Shown piece after piece: positions 1 through 8,100 of a stretch of 15,088 bases of DNA (positions are counted from its first letter, which is position 1; the number at the start of each line of letters is the position of its first letter). Under the pieces are notes generated by a model. That model saw only the letters and a list, made by a program, of their open reading frames with translations. It was not told the DNA's origin and did not search any database. The stretch is from an uncultured Collinsella sp. (GTDB taxonomy: Bacteria > Actinomycetota > Coriobacteriia > Coriobacteriales > Coriobacteriaceae). The translations under genes and the position numbers were made by a program. Where the stretch lies: positions 1 through 15,088 of the forward strand of contig CAKUGH010000036.1 in assembly GCA_934654605.1 (NCBI GenBank), read 5' to 3'.

Positions 1-140
1 CCCGGAGGAGTTCCGGAGCCAGCCCCTTGCGGCGTAGTTCTTATTTAAGCCGTCCAAGTTTTGGGGTGCAGTTCACTTACGCCGAGCCCCGTTTTTACAC
101 GGTTAGTTAGTTATCCAGCACGCGAGCATATCGGCCAGCA
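1..140. other. non-coding downstream flank of the PTS operon
   Basis: This stretch follows the stop of the EIID gene, which is read leftwards. No convincing gene is visible. There is a 4-bp hairpin (CCGT/ACGG) around 94-108 and a 5-bp one (CCGGA/TCCGG) at 2-16. Neither has a clear T-run, so no terminator is called. The next gene must lie outside the window. Confidence 0.4.
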
Positions 141-989
141 TTACGCTGCCGCGAACACTCCCAAGCCCGTTCCGATGATGCAGATCGCAAAGATGCCCAA
201 GATGATCCAAATGGTCTTGGCGCCCTTTTTGTACAGGGCGACGCAGGCGAAGGTTGCCAGCAAAGGCAGCAAGCCAGGGAAGATCGAATCGAACAGATCC
301 TGCAGGACAATCTCCGAGCCACCCACGTCAAAGGTCAAAGCGGTGGACAGCGAAACCTGTGCCGCGATCATGGCGCCGATAACGGTCATTCCGAGAACGC
401 CGGCAGCGTGCGTCATGCGAGACATAAGGTTGTTCTCTTCGGACTGCTGCAAAAATTTGGTTCCCAGGTCGTAACCCAGATGGGCCGCGACAATACGCGT
501 TGCGAAGTTAATCACCGAGTAGATGAGCGCGTACACGATGGGGCCGAGCGGGTTGCCCGTCGAAGCGATGCCAATACCAATGCCGGCGGCGACCACGCGG
601 AACGTTCCCCAGTAGAACGAATCGCCAATGCCGGAAAGCGGTCCCATGAGGCCGACCTTCATGGCGTTGATCGAGGACGTGTCGAAGTTCTCATCGACCG
701 CAGCCTGCTCCTCCATAGAAACCGTCAGGCCGGCGACAAACGGAAGCACGTGGGGCGTAATGTTAAAGAACTCGGTATGACGGTCGAGCGCCGCATAGTA
801 ATCGTCGTCGTTAGGGTAGATCTTTCGCAGGGGCTTCTGGATGGTGTACATAAAGCCCATTGCCATCATCTTGTCGTACGACTGCGAGCACTGGCTCGTA
901 AACTGGCGAAGGAACATGCTCCGATACATATCGGGGGTCATAATCGCGTCCTTCTTGGCCTCTTTGAGGTCGGTGTTCTGGGTAGCCAT
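141..989 (-). CDS. PTS mannose/fructose/sorbose family transporter subunit IID
   Basis: Membrane subunit IID (282 aa, the usual family length) of a mannose-class phosphotransferase permease. With IIC it forms the channel that imports a sugar or sugar conjugate, which IIB phosphorylates. The family signature HTEFFN is at residues 71-76 and the glycine-rich GPLSGIGDS segment at 116-124. Hydrophobic membrane segments occupy most of the C-terminal half, ending near residue 279. The ATG overlaps the IIC stop by one base (TAATG). Its Shine-Dalgarno GAGGAGG lies inside the last codons of IIC, so the two are translationally coupled. It is the last gene of the transcript starting at the deglycase. The family call is firm; the substrate is inferred from the neighbouring deglycase. 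Confidence 0.93.
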   Translation of the reverse strand: MATQNTDLKEAKKDAIMTPDMYRSMFLRQFTSQCSQSYDKMMAMGFMYTIQKPLRKIYPNDDDYYAALDRHTEFFNITPHVLPFVAGLTVSMEEQAAVDENFDTSSINAMKVGLMGPLSGIGDSFYWGTFRVVAAGIGIGIASTGNPLGPIVYALIYSVINFATRIVAAHLGYDLGTKFLQQSEENNLMSRMTHAAGVLGMTVIGAMIAAQVSLSTALTFDVGGSEIVLQDLFDSIFPGLLPLLATFACVALYKKGAKTIWIILGIFAICIIGTGLGVFAAA

Positions 990-1762
990 TAGAAGTCCTC
1001 CTCTTCATCTGCAGCAACCGTCTGCGGACCGGACGAGCCCTCGCGGAAGGCCAGGAGCAGCGCGACGCAAATGGCAGCTGCGGCGACGCCGACCACGTCC
1101 ATCTTGAGGTAGATGACCATAATGAAGCCGATGAACAGCCAAGGAAGCAGCTTGTTGTCGCCCATGGTCCTAATAAGCAGAGCGAAGCCGATGCAGACCA
1201 TGACGCCGGACGCAACGTTGAGGCCGTCCATCACAAACTGCGGAATCGCGTTGAGCGCGTTGTTGATGAGGTCGGCACCAAAGAACAGCGAGCCAAACAC
1301 CAGCAGTGCAGATGGAATGCCAATCGACAGCGGCACGATGGTCAGGTGGTACAGATTCGCCTTGGCAAGATCACGGTTTGCCAGAGCGGCCTCAATCTTC
1401 TTGCAGGCAAAGGCACCCGGAACGGCGTAGCAGAAGTTGCGCCACACCTGAAGGAAGACGGAGACGGGAAGGGCGAGCGCGACGGCAGTTGCCGTGCCCG
1501 TGCCCGTAATGACGGCGAACGCACAGCCAAGTACGCCAGAAGCGTAGACCTCGGGAGGCACCGCCGCGCCAACCATGATAGCGCCCATGAACATGGACTC
1601 CAAAGCAGCGCCGACGATAACGCCCTGCTGGACATCGCCAAGGATCAAGCCGACGAACAGGCTCGTAAACAGCGGACGACCAAGCATCGTAATGCCAAAT
1701 AATTGCTCGTCCATGGACGCAATAAATGCGACCAGTGCAACTAGAAGATACTGGACAACCAT
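989..1762 (-). CDS. PTS mannose/fructose/sorbose family transporter subunit IIC
   Basis: Integral membrane subunit IIC (257 aa) of the same mannose-class permease, forming the substrate pathway with IID. It is almost wholly hydrophobic, with several glycine/alanine-rich membrane spans and the typical opening LVALVAFIASMDEQLFGITM, which matches the EIIC N-terminal pattern. I chose the ATG at 1762 because a GGGG stretch lies about 9 nt upstream. A TTG three codons earlier (1771) would leave that SD too close. The protein ends in an acidic tail, EEEDF, whose codons double as the ribosome binding site of IID. Upstream, between the deglycase and this gene, lies an 11-bp hairpin that may set relative expression or protect the message. 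Confidence 0.92.
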   Translation of the reverse strand: MVVQYLLVALVAFIASMDEQLFGITMLGRPLFTSLFVGLILGDVQQGVIVGAALESMFMGAIMVGAAVPPEVYASGVLGCAFAVITGTGTATAVALALPVSVFLQVWRNFCYAVPGAFACKKIEAALANRDLAKANLYHLTIVPLSIGIPSALLVFGSLFFGADLINNALNAIPQFVMDGLNVASGVMVCIGFALLIRTMGDNKLLPWLFIGFIMVIYLKMDVVGVAAAAICVALLLAFREGSSGPQTVAADEEEDF

Positions 1763-1785
1763 TTCGATCAACCCCAGAAATAGGC

Positions 1786-1820
1786 CTGCAGGCGAGGCGT
1801 TCTGCGCAGCTCGCCTGCAG
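1786..1820 (-). other. intercistronic hairpin between deglycase and EIIC genes
   Basis: A perfect 11-bp inverted repeat (CTGCAGGCGAG at 1786-1796, its complement at 1810-1820) with a 13-nt loop. It fills most of the gap between the deglycase stop (1844) and the EIIC start (1762). No T-run follows on the minus strand, so it looks like an mRNA-stabilising or attenuating stem rather than an intrinsic terminator. Confidence 0.7.
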
Positions 1821-1843
1821 ACAACAGCAGTAATTTGAGAGGA

Positions 1844-2878
1844 TTAGTAGTTCATCTGGTGATAGTAGCGACGCGTGGTGAGCGGGTGGTTGCGGACGTG
1901 CTCGAGGTGGCAGCTCAGGCGCTCGGTGATGGTGTAGGTGACCATCGGGGAGACGATCTTGCGGAACTCGGGGTCGCTGAACGGCAGCTCGACCTCGGCG
2001 GTGTCGAACTTGTTCACGCGGACGTTGACGCCCTTCTCGTCGGCGAGCATGTGGGTGAAGTTGTCGACGCGGTCCATGAGCTTGCGGGTGTCATCCTCGC
2101 CGTAGAGCATGATGAGGCTCGTGCCCTCCTCGCACAGCTCGATGGTGCCGTGGAAGAACTCGGCGGCGTGGATGGACTTGGTCTTGATCCACTGCATCTC
2201 CTCGAGGATGCACATGGCGTAGTCGTAAGCCTCGCCCCAGAGCATGCCGGAGCCGATCACCATGTGGTAGTCGGTGTCCTTGAAGTCCTCGGCCATGGCG
2301 GCGCAGCGCTCGTCCTGGGCGTCCTTAGCCTTGATGAGGAACGGGGCGATGTTGCCGAACTCCTCCATGAAGGTGTCGTACTTGGGGAAGGCGCCGGCGT
2401 TCTTGAGGAAGCGGGCGACCAGCGTGATCTGGTAGGTGTAGATGGCCTCGCACAGAACGTCATCCTCGGCGAAGCTGAAGAACTTGTAGTTGGCGTACTC
2501 GGTGGCCGGGGTGTTGTCGTTGGAGACATACATCAGCGTGCGGGCGCCCTGCTCCTGGCAGAACTTGGCGGCCTCGATGATCTCGGGGGTGGTGCCGGTA
2601 CGGGTGGAGAAGACGCAGACCGAGTCCTTGTTGAAGGTCTTGGGCGGGCAGGCGAGGAACTCTGCGGCGATCTCGCAGTGGACGTCGACGTCGGCCGTGG
2701 TGGTCTCGACCCAATACTTCATCGGGAGCGTGTGAGCCCAAGTGCCGCCGCAGCCAATGAAGAAGATGTTGGAATAACCCTGCTCGCAGACTTCGTCTAC
2801 GGCAGCCTCAATCTGAGGACGGAGAGCGAGGGCATCGCTCACAACCTTCTCGTAACGAGGCTCATCGAAATTGAACAT
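1844..2878 (-). CDS. frlB: SIS-domain sugar-amine phosphate deglycase (FrlB/FraB-like)
   Basis: Probable cytoplasmic deglycase (344 aa; E. coli FrlB is about 340) that splits a 6-phosphorylated Amadori compound, for example fructoselysine 6-phosphate, into glucose 6-phosphate and the free amine. Two SIS domains are visible: the first with the phosphosugar-binding segment FIGCGGT (about residues 40-46) and STRTGTTPE (91-99), the second beginning near VIGSGM (207-212). Glu227 and His243 are 16 residues apart, the spacing of the catalytic pair reported for FraB (E214/H230) and FrlB. They sit in LEEMQW and AEFFHG. The start has a good SD (AGGAG, 6 nt). It has its own promoter and is co-transcribed with EIIC and EIID. 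Which Amadori compound it uses (fructoselysine, fructose-asparagine or glucoselysine type) cannot be read from the sequence. Confidence 0.82.
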   Translation of the reverse strand: MFNFDEPRYEKVVSDALALRPQIEAAVDEVCEQGYSNIFFIGCGGTWAHTLPMKYWVETTTADVDVHCEIAAEFLACPPKTFNKDSVCVFSTRTGTTPEIIEAAKFCQEQGARTLMYVSNDNTPATEYANYKFFSFAEDDVLCEAIYTYQITLVARFLKNAGAFPKYDTFMEEFGNIAPFLIKAKDAQDERCAAMAEDFKDTDYHMVIGSGMLWGEAYDYAMCILEEMQWIKTKSIHAAEFFHGTIELCEEGTSLIMLYGEDDTRKLMDRVDNFTHMLADEKGVNVRVNKFDTAEVELPFSDPEFRKIVSPMVTYTITERLSCHLEHVRNHPLTTRRYYHQMNY

Positions 2879-2898
2879 CCCTTACTCCTAACTCACTT

Positions 2899-2919
2899 GG
2901 ATGAACCCTTCATTCATCC
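2899..2919 (-). promoter_or_regulatory. inverted repeat at 5' end of deglycase transcript
   Basis: A perfect 7-bp inverted repeat (GGATGAA at 2899-2905, TTCATCC at 2913-2919) with a 7-nt spacer. It lies just downstream of the predicted -10, so it would be an operator overlapping the transcription start region or a stem at the very 5' end of the mRNA. Its function is inferred from position only. Confidence 0.45.
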
Positions 2920-2925
2920 CATGAC

Positions 2926-2956
2926 GTTATAATACTTTATATAACTAACTATGCAA
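2926..2956 (-). promoter_or_regulatory. promoter of the deglycase-EIIC-EIID transcript with palindromic operator
   Basis: On the minus strand, TTGCAT (2951-2956) and TATTAT (2929-2934) are 16 bp apart and resemble -35 and -10 boxes. Overlapping the -10 is a palindrome: GTTATA, 8 bp, TATAAC (2926-2945). That is a plausible operator for the adjacent GntR-type repressor. The region is strikingly AT-rich for this genome. Confidence 0.55.
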
Positions 2957-2990
2957 GAACTATTTCGGACTTTTTTAGATATTTCTTTAA

Positions 2991-3023
2991 TAAAAAGCCC
3001 GCCGATCAAATAATCGACGGGCT
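2991..3023 (-). terminator. intrinsic terminator after EIIB
   Basis: Read on the minus strand, AGCCCGTCGAT pairs with ATCGGCGGGCT (11 bp, one G-U) around a 6-nt loop and is followed immediately by a run of five T. It sits about 50 nt past the EIIB stop (3074). This classic Rho-independent terminator separates the EIIA-EIIB transcript from the deglycase transcript. Confidence 0.85.
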
Positions 3024-3073
3024 AAAGAAAGGAGGACATAGTCAATAAACGCTGGACAATGGCATGTTTCCGG

Positions 3074-3547
3074 CTAGAAAACGTCCTTGGCAAACACCTT
3101 AGAGTCGTTGGGGACCTGACGGATTTCGATGACAACGCCATCACCGACAAGCTCTTGGATATGCTCGGCATCGGTTTCGGTCGCAAAGATCGCAGGGGTC
3201 GGATGGAGCGTGGTCTCGGGCGTCTTTTTCGTTCCGCCCAGATTGATCTCTTTGATGTCCTTGCATCCCCTGGCGAGACGATAGGCGTCCTCGATCGTCT
3301 CAACGATGATGAACAGCGAATACTTGTCGGTGACGCCACTGTTGAGCGCCTCGATGGCCGCGTTCACGTCTTTAATGACGAGCTTCACGCCGTTGGGGCG
3401 GGCCAGCCTCAAGGCGGCCTTTCTCATGTCGTCTTTTGCCACGGCATCGCTGGCGAGCAGGATGCAATCGACATCCAGCGCATGCGTCCAAGACATGGCA
3501 ACCTGGCCGTGAATCAATCGGTAATCGACCCTCATAAGCTTAATCAT
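3074..3547 (-). CDS. PTS mannose/fructose/sorbose family transporter subunit IIB
   Basis: Cytoplasmic phosphocarrier IIB (157 aa, the usual size), which takes phosphate from IIA and gives it to the incoming substrate. The N-terminus MIKLMRVDYRLIHGQVAMSW is the family hallmark. His13 in LIHGQ is the expected phosphorylated residue. I placed the start at 3547 because this aligns with the family N-terminus and gives GGAG about 9 nt upstream. An ATG three codons earlier directly abuts that GGAG. An in-frame extension to 3631 would overlap EIIA and add a serine-rich stretch with no family support. It lies 61 nt after EIIA and is followed by the terminator. Confidence 0.92.
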   Translation of the reverse strand: MIKLMRVDYRLIHGQVAMSWTHALDVDCILLASDAVAKDDMRKAALRLARPNGVKLVIKDVNAAIEALNSGVTDKYSLFIIVETIEDAYRLARGCKDIKEINLGGTKKTPETTLHPTPAIFATETDAEHIQELVGDGVVIEIRQVPNDSKVFAKDVF

Positions 3548-3608
3548 CGTAATCATCTCCGCACGTAATAAAAAAATGACAGGGTTGAATTTATCGTTAG
3601 AGCTCGAG

Positions 3609-4028
3609 CTAGAACTCTTCTTCTTCGACATCGGCGAGCATGTCCGCAGCCTCGCAAAGCTGGATAAACGCGCGCGACCCCTCGACCGCCGCCTTGGCTT
3701 TGCCCTCTTCGAGGGTGTCCAGCTGCGTGACCATTTCCACCAGCAGCGGCAAGTTCATTCCGGCGATCAACGTAAACGATCCGGCGGCCTGCCTCTGGAT
3801 GAACTCATTGTTTACAGACCCGCCGAAGATGTCGGTCACGACAAACCATGTGTCGGCCGGATCTTTCGCATCCATCCACGCATCGATAAGCGCCGCGACA
3901 TCTCTCGAATCGTCATCGACGTAGGCGCACAGACACTCGATTCGGTCGTTGGCACCCATCAGAATCTCGAGAGAGCTCTTCATACCTTGGGCGAGATAGC
4001 CATGACTCGCTAGCAATATCTTATTCAT
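3609..4028 (-). CDS. PTS mannose-family subunit IIA
   Basis: Cytoplasmic phosphocarrier IIA (139 aa), which accepts phosphate from HPr and passes it to IIB. His9 in the motif LLASHG is the expected phospho-histidine. The TDIFGGS segment, with Asp66, forms the usual active-site loop. Here IIA and IIB are separate genes, unlike the fused IIAB of E. coli ManX. The SD GGAG lies a few nt upstream of the ATG. The protein ends in an acidic tail EEEEF, much like EIIC. It is the first structural gene after the regulator, separated by a 149-bp gap with a hairpin. Confidence 0.9.
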   Translation of the reverse strand: MNKILLASHGYLAQGMKSSLEILMGANDRIECLCAYVDDDSRDVAALIDAWMDAKDPADTWFVVTDIFGGSVNNEFIQRQAAGSFTLIAGMNLPLLVEMVTQLDTLEEGKAKAAVEGSRAFIQLCEAADMLADVEEEEF

Positions 4029-4140
4029 AGTTCTCCAATATCAATAAGACGTACTATATTGTCATAACAAAGTATATTAGCAATCTCCCTTTTGCGGTGC
4101 GTCAATTCTCTAATTCCGCGAACGGTAACAATTGGTCGGT

Positions 4141-4171
4141 AAAACGGCCGCTCCTTTTACAGAACGGCCGT
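4141..4171 (-). terminator. probable terminator of the GntR-family gene
   Basis: A GC-only 7-bp stem (ACGGCCG at 4144-4150, CGGCCGT at 4165-4171) with a 14-nt loop, followed on the minus strand by a short T-run. It begins 7 nt past the regulator stop. It may terminate or attenuate transcription before EIIA. The remaining gap, 4029-4140, is AT-rich and should hold the EIIA promoter, but I see no clean -35/-10 pair. Confidence 0.5.
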
Positions 4172-4177
4172 CCTTAC

Positions 4178-4891
4178 TTACAGATAGAACTTCAGTCGCT
4201 CGGTGCAGTACACCTGACGGGAGATAAAAAGCGGCTCACCGCTAGGTGCATAGCGCCTGTCGACAAATAAGAGCAGGGAGGAATCCAGCTCCACGTTAAG
4301 GTATGCCGCCTCGATCTCACTCGCGTAGCAAACCTCGAGCGTACGCGTGTTGGGGCCCATCTTGATCCCGTGGCGATCGAGCACCGCCATGAGCGAATCG
4401 TCCAGGGGCTCATGCTCCAAGAAAGAAAGCGCATCAGAGTAGCTGTTGGTCTCGAGCATCGTGGGCTTGCCGTCCACAAGACGCAGGCGGCGACTGCGCA
4501 GCACCTTCTGGGCATCGTCGACACCAAGGAACTTTGCATCTCGCAGGCTTGGGAAGTCCCAGCCCATTTCGAGTACCCTGGTAGAGGCCTGTTTTCCCGC
4601 TAGCTGGCACGAGTGGGTGAAGCTCTCGCGGTCGTCTGCAGCATACATTTGCGTGTCAGCCGAAACGAACGTGCCCTTGCCGCGGGCTCGCTCTACGAGT
4701 CCGGCATCTTCCATTTCTTTAATAGCGGAACGAACGGTGATTCGGCTGACGCCGAATTGCTCGATAAGCTCCGTCTCGGTCGGGAGCTTGTCTCCCGGTC
4801 GGTACGTGCCGTTGGCAATCTGATCAGAAAGCGCACGAACGATTTGCTTGTACAGGGGCACAACACTATTTGCTTCAACCATATCAACCAT
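4178..4891 (-). CDS. GntR family transcriptional regulator (HutC/UTRA type)
   Basis: DNA-binding regulator (237 aa) that probably controls the adjacent PTS/deglycase genes in response to a phosphorylated sugar conjugate. The N-terminal winged helix spans about residues 10-78 and includes the GntR pattern GDKLPTETELIEQFGVSRIT and the wing RGKGTFVS. The rest, about 90-237, has the size and ending of a UTRA effector domain (LFISRQVYCTERLKFYL). Two starts are possible: ATG 4891 has AAGG only 1 nt away, while ATG 4882 has it 10 nt away and may be the real one. Regulators of this subfamily commonly sit next to sugar phosphate operons. The ligand is inferred, not seen. Confidence 0.9.
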   Translation of the reverse strand: MVDMVEANSVVPLYKQIVRALSDQIANGTYRPGDKLPTETELIEQFGVSRITVRSAIKEMEDAGLVERARGKGTFVSADTQMYAADDRESFTHSCQLAGKQASTRVLEMGWDFPSLRDAKFLGVDDAQKVLRSRRLRLVDGKPTMLETNSYSDALSFLEHEPLDDSLMAVLDRHGIKMGPNTRTLEVCYASEIEAAYLNVELDSSLLLFVDRRYAPSGEPLFISRQVYCTERLKFYL

Positions 4892-5161
4892 ACCTTTGCA
4901 AGGAATCAGCAGCTTATAGATAGATGACTTATATTGTATTAAAACTTTTTAGGGGTCCATATATTTCCTAAATGATTCGGCAAGCGGGGTGTTATTTCAC
5001 TTTAGCGGAGTGCAGCAGCTATCCGCGGCATGTGTCGTCAACCCAGCACGGCCGTCCACCAACATCGTTGTCAGTTCGTCGCAGGGCCGCGGCCCCATAT
5101 GGGTATACTCTCCAGGATTCGACTCGATTCGTCCCCGTTGGGGCGTCAAAGGAGACTGCAT
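4892..5161. other. intergenic region between divergent GntR and M16C genes
   Basis: A 270-bp divergent gap. The left third is AT-rich and should carry the regulator promoter (a minus-strand TACAAT near 4934-4939 is a possible -10). It contains TATATTGT (4930-4937), an octamer that recurs ahead of EIIA (4055-4062). The right part has two adjoining palindromes, GGGCCGCGGCCC (5084-5095) and CCCATATGGG (5094-5103), followed by TATACT (5104-5109), a possible -10 for the peptidase without a good -35. No gene is seen. Confidence 0.4.
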
Positions 5162-8100
5162 ATGCCCACCACTTCAACCGACCCGCGCGCCGCTGCCGCC
5201 GCGCTACTGGTACCCGGCACCACCTGCCACGGCTTTGCCGTCGAGCGCTGCGAGACCGTGCCCGAGCTCGATTCGGACGCCTACGTGCTGCGCCACACCG
5301 CCTCGGGCGCGCGCCTGCTGTACCTGGCGTGCGACGACGAGAACAAGGCCTTCGCCATTGGCTTTAAGACGCCGCCGGCCGATTCCACCGGCGTGTTCCA
5401 TATTCTTGAGCACTCGGTGCTGTGCGGGTCGGCCAAGTTTCCCGTCAAGGAGCCGTTCGTCGATCTGATCAAGAGCTCCATGCAGACGTTCCTCAACGCC
5501 ATGACCTACCCCGACAAGACCATCTACCCCGTCGCCACCACCAACGAGCAGGACCTGTACAACCTGATGGATGTGTACCTGGACGCGGTGTTCAACCCCG
5601 CCATCTACACCAAGCCCACCATTTTTGAGCAGGAGGGCTGGCACTACGAGCTGGACCTGCCGGAGAGCGAGGACTGCGAGGGCGACGCCGGTGAGGCCCG
5701 CGCCCAGGACCTGCACGCGGGCACGCTGCGCTACAACGGCGTGGTGTTCAATGAGATGAAGGGCGCGTTGTCCGACCCCATGAGCGTGCTGGACGACGCC
5801 GTCAACGCCGCGCTCTATCCCGATACCGCCTATGCGCACGAGAGCGGCGGCGACCCGCGCGCGATCCCCACGCTCACCTACGAGCAGTTCCTGGACACGC
5901 ACGCGCGCCATTACAATCCTTCCAACTCTTATATAACGCTCTACGGCGACCTGGACGTAGACCGCGCGCTGGCGTTTTTGGACGAGCGCTATCTGTCGCA
6001 GTCGAGCGCCGCGAGCCGCCGCATGGACGCCGCCGTTGCCGCCGGCGAGGATCCGTCCGCGCTGGCGCCCAACGCGCTGGACGTTCAGGCGCCCGTGACC
6101 TGCGAGTACAAGCGCGTGGAGATGGCCACCACGCGCGAGAACGCCATGGTGGGCCTGGGCCTGGTGCTGGGCCGCGCGCTCGACCGCAAGCGCACAATCG
6201 CGGCGGATATCCTGTTCGAGGCGCTGCTGGGGTCCAACGAGGCGCCGGTCAAGAAGGCGATCCTTGCCGCAGGCTTGGGCGGCAACGTGGTGAGCTACAC
6301 CGCGGCCGAGTGCCTGCAGCCCTATGAGCTCATCATGCTGCAAAATGCTCAGCCCGACGTGGCGCGCGAGCTGCGCCGCGTGTTCCAGGACGCCTGCCGC
6401 GACCTGTGCGAGCACGGCGTTCCGCGCGAGCGCCTGGAGGCCATCATCAGCAGCAACGAGTACGACCTGCGCCAGCGCGACTACGGCATCGCCGACGGCG
6501 TGGCCATTGCGTGCGACGCGCTGAGCACGTGGCTCTACGATGACGACGCCGCGACGCTGGCGCTCAAGTACGGTCCGGTGTACGAGGAGCTGCGCGGCGA
6601 GCTGGACGGCAGCTACTTTGAGGATCTGTTGCGCGAGCTGGTGCTGGAGAACGATCACATGGCGCTGGTCGAGCTGGTGCCGGTGGACGTCGCCGAGGGT
6701 GCGGAGAACGCCGAAGCCGCCGAGCTGGCTGCCAAGCACGACGCCATGACTGATGCCGAGCTGGCCGATGTGGTCGAGCGCACGGCCGCGCTGCGTGCAG
6801 CGCAGGAGGCCGAGGACACGCCCGAGGCCGAGGCCACGCTGCCGCGCCTGCGCGTGTCCGACATTGGCGAAGCGCGCCCCGAGCCGCCGCTCGTCGTGGA
6901 CACAACCGCGCCCATCCCCTGTCTGCGTCACGGCATTCCCACCAATCGCTTGGCCTACGCCATGCAGTATTTCGACCTGAGCTGCGTCTCGTTTGAGGAC
7001 CTGCCCTACGTGACGCTGCTCTGCCGCCTGCTCAAGCAGCTGCCCACGCGCGAGCATTCGGCCGAGGAGCTCGACAACCTGCTCGCCGGCAAGCTGGGCT
7101 TTTTGAGCTTTACGACCGAGGTCATGACGCAGCCCGACGTGGACGGCGTGCGCCCCTACCTGCTGGTGAGCGCCGGCGCCCTGTCCGAAAAGATCGATGC
7201 GCTGGCGAGCCTGCCGCGCGAGGTGTGGTCGAGCACGCTGCTGCTCGATGCTGACGCCGACCGTGTGCGCGACGTGCTCACGCAGATTCGCATTGGGCTT
7301 GAGCAGGGCTTTATCAACAACGGCCACTCGGCGGCGCTGGGCCGCGCGATGAGCTACAGCTCGCCTTCGGCCGTGGTGCGCGAGCAGCTCTCGGGCGTGG
7401 ACTTCTACCTGTTCCTGCGCGATCTGCTCGAGCACTTTGACGAGCGCTTGGACGGGCTGCGCGCCAAGCTTGCTGAGCTGGCGGGCCGCATCTTTGTGGC
7501 CGATGGCTGCATGGCGAGCTTTACCGGCAGCGATGAGGACTTTGACGCGTACTGGGATGCCGCAGGCGACCTGGGGCTGGGCGTGGGCGACGGCACCGGT
7601 GCTAGCCGCGGCGCGCTCGTGGTGCCGGCGCCGTGCGACCGCCACGAGGCCTTCGTCATCCCCAGCGATATCTGCTTTGCGGCGCGCGCCTGCGACCCGC
7701 GCCGTCTGGGCATTGACGTGACGGGCGCCTGGGCGGTGGCTGCCAACGCACTCTCCTACGACTACCTGTGGAACGAGATCCGCGTGAAGGGTGGCGCGTA
7801 CGGCTGCGGTTTCCGCGCGGCCGGCGAACGTCAGACGGCGTTCTACACCTACCGCGACCCGGCGATCGATCCTTCGATTGAGCGCGTGGAACGCGCAGGC
7901 GAATGGCTCGGCAGCTTTGAGCCCGACGAGGCCGCCTTTGAGGGCTTTATCGTGAGCTGCGTGAGCGGTATGGATGCGCCGGTGAAGCCGTACGCGCTCA
8001 CCAAGCGCCGCAACACGACCTACCTGGCAGGGCTCGATCCGCACGCACGTGAGGAGCGTCGCGCCCAGATGCTCGCCGCCACGCCCGAGGAGCTGCGTTC

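Noticed and set aside
1835..2932. 365-codon plus-strand open frame opposite the deglycase
   Set aside because: The minus-strand SIS protein has clear family motifs. This frame is a GC-bias shadow.
3548..3631. Longer EIIB beginning at 3631 with a serine-rich N-terminus
   Set aside because: It overlaps the EIIA gene, lacks an SD, and the family N-terminus MIKLMRVDYR begins at 3547.
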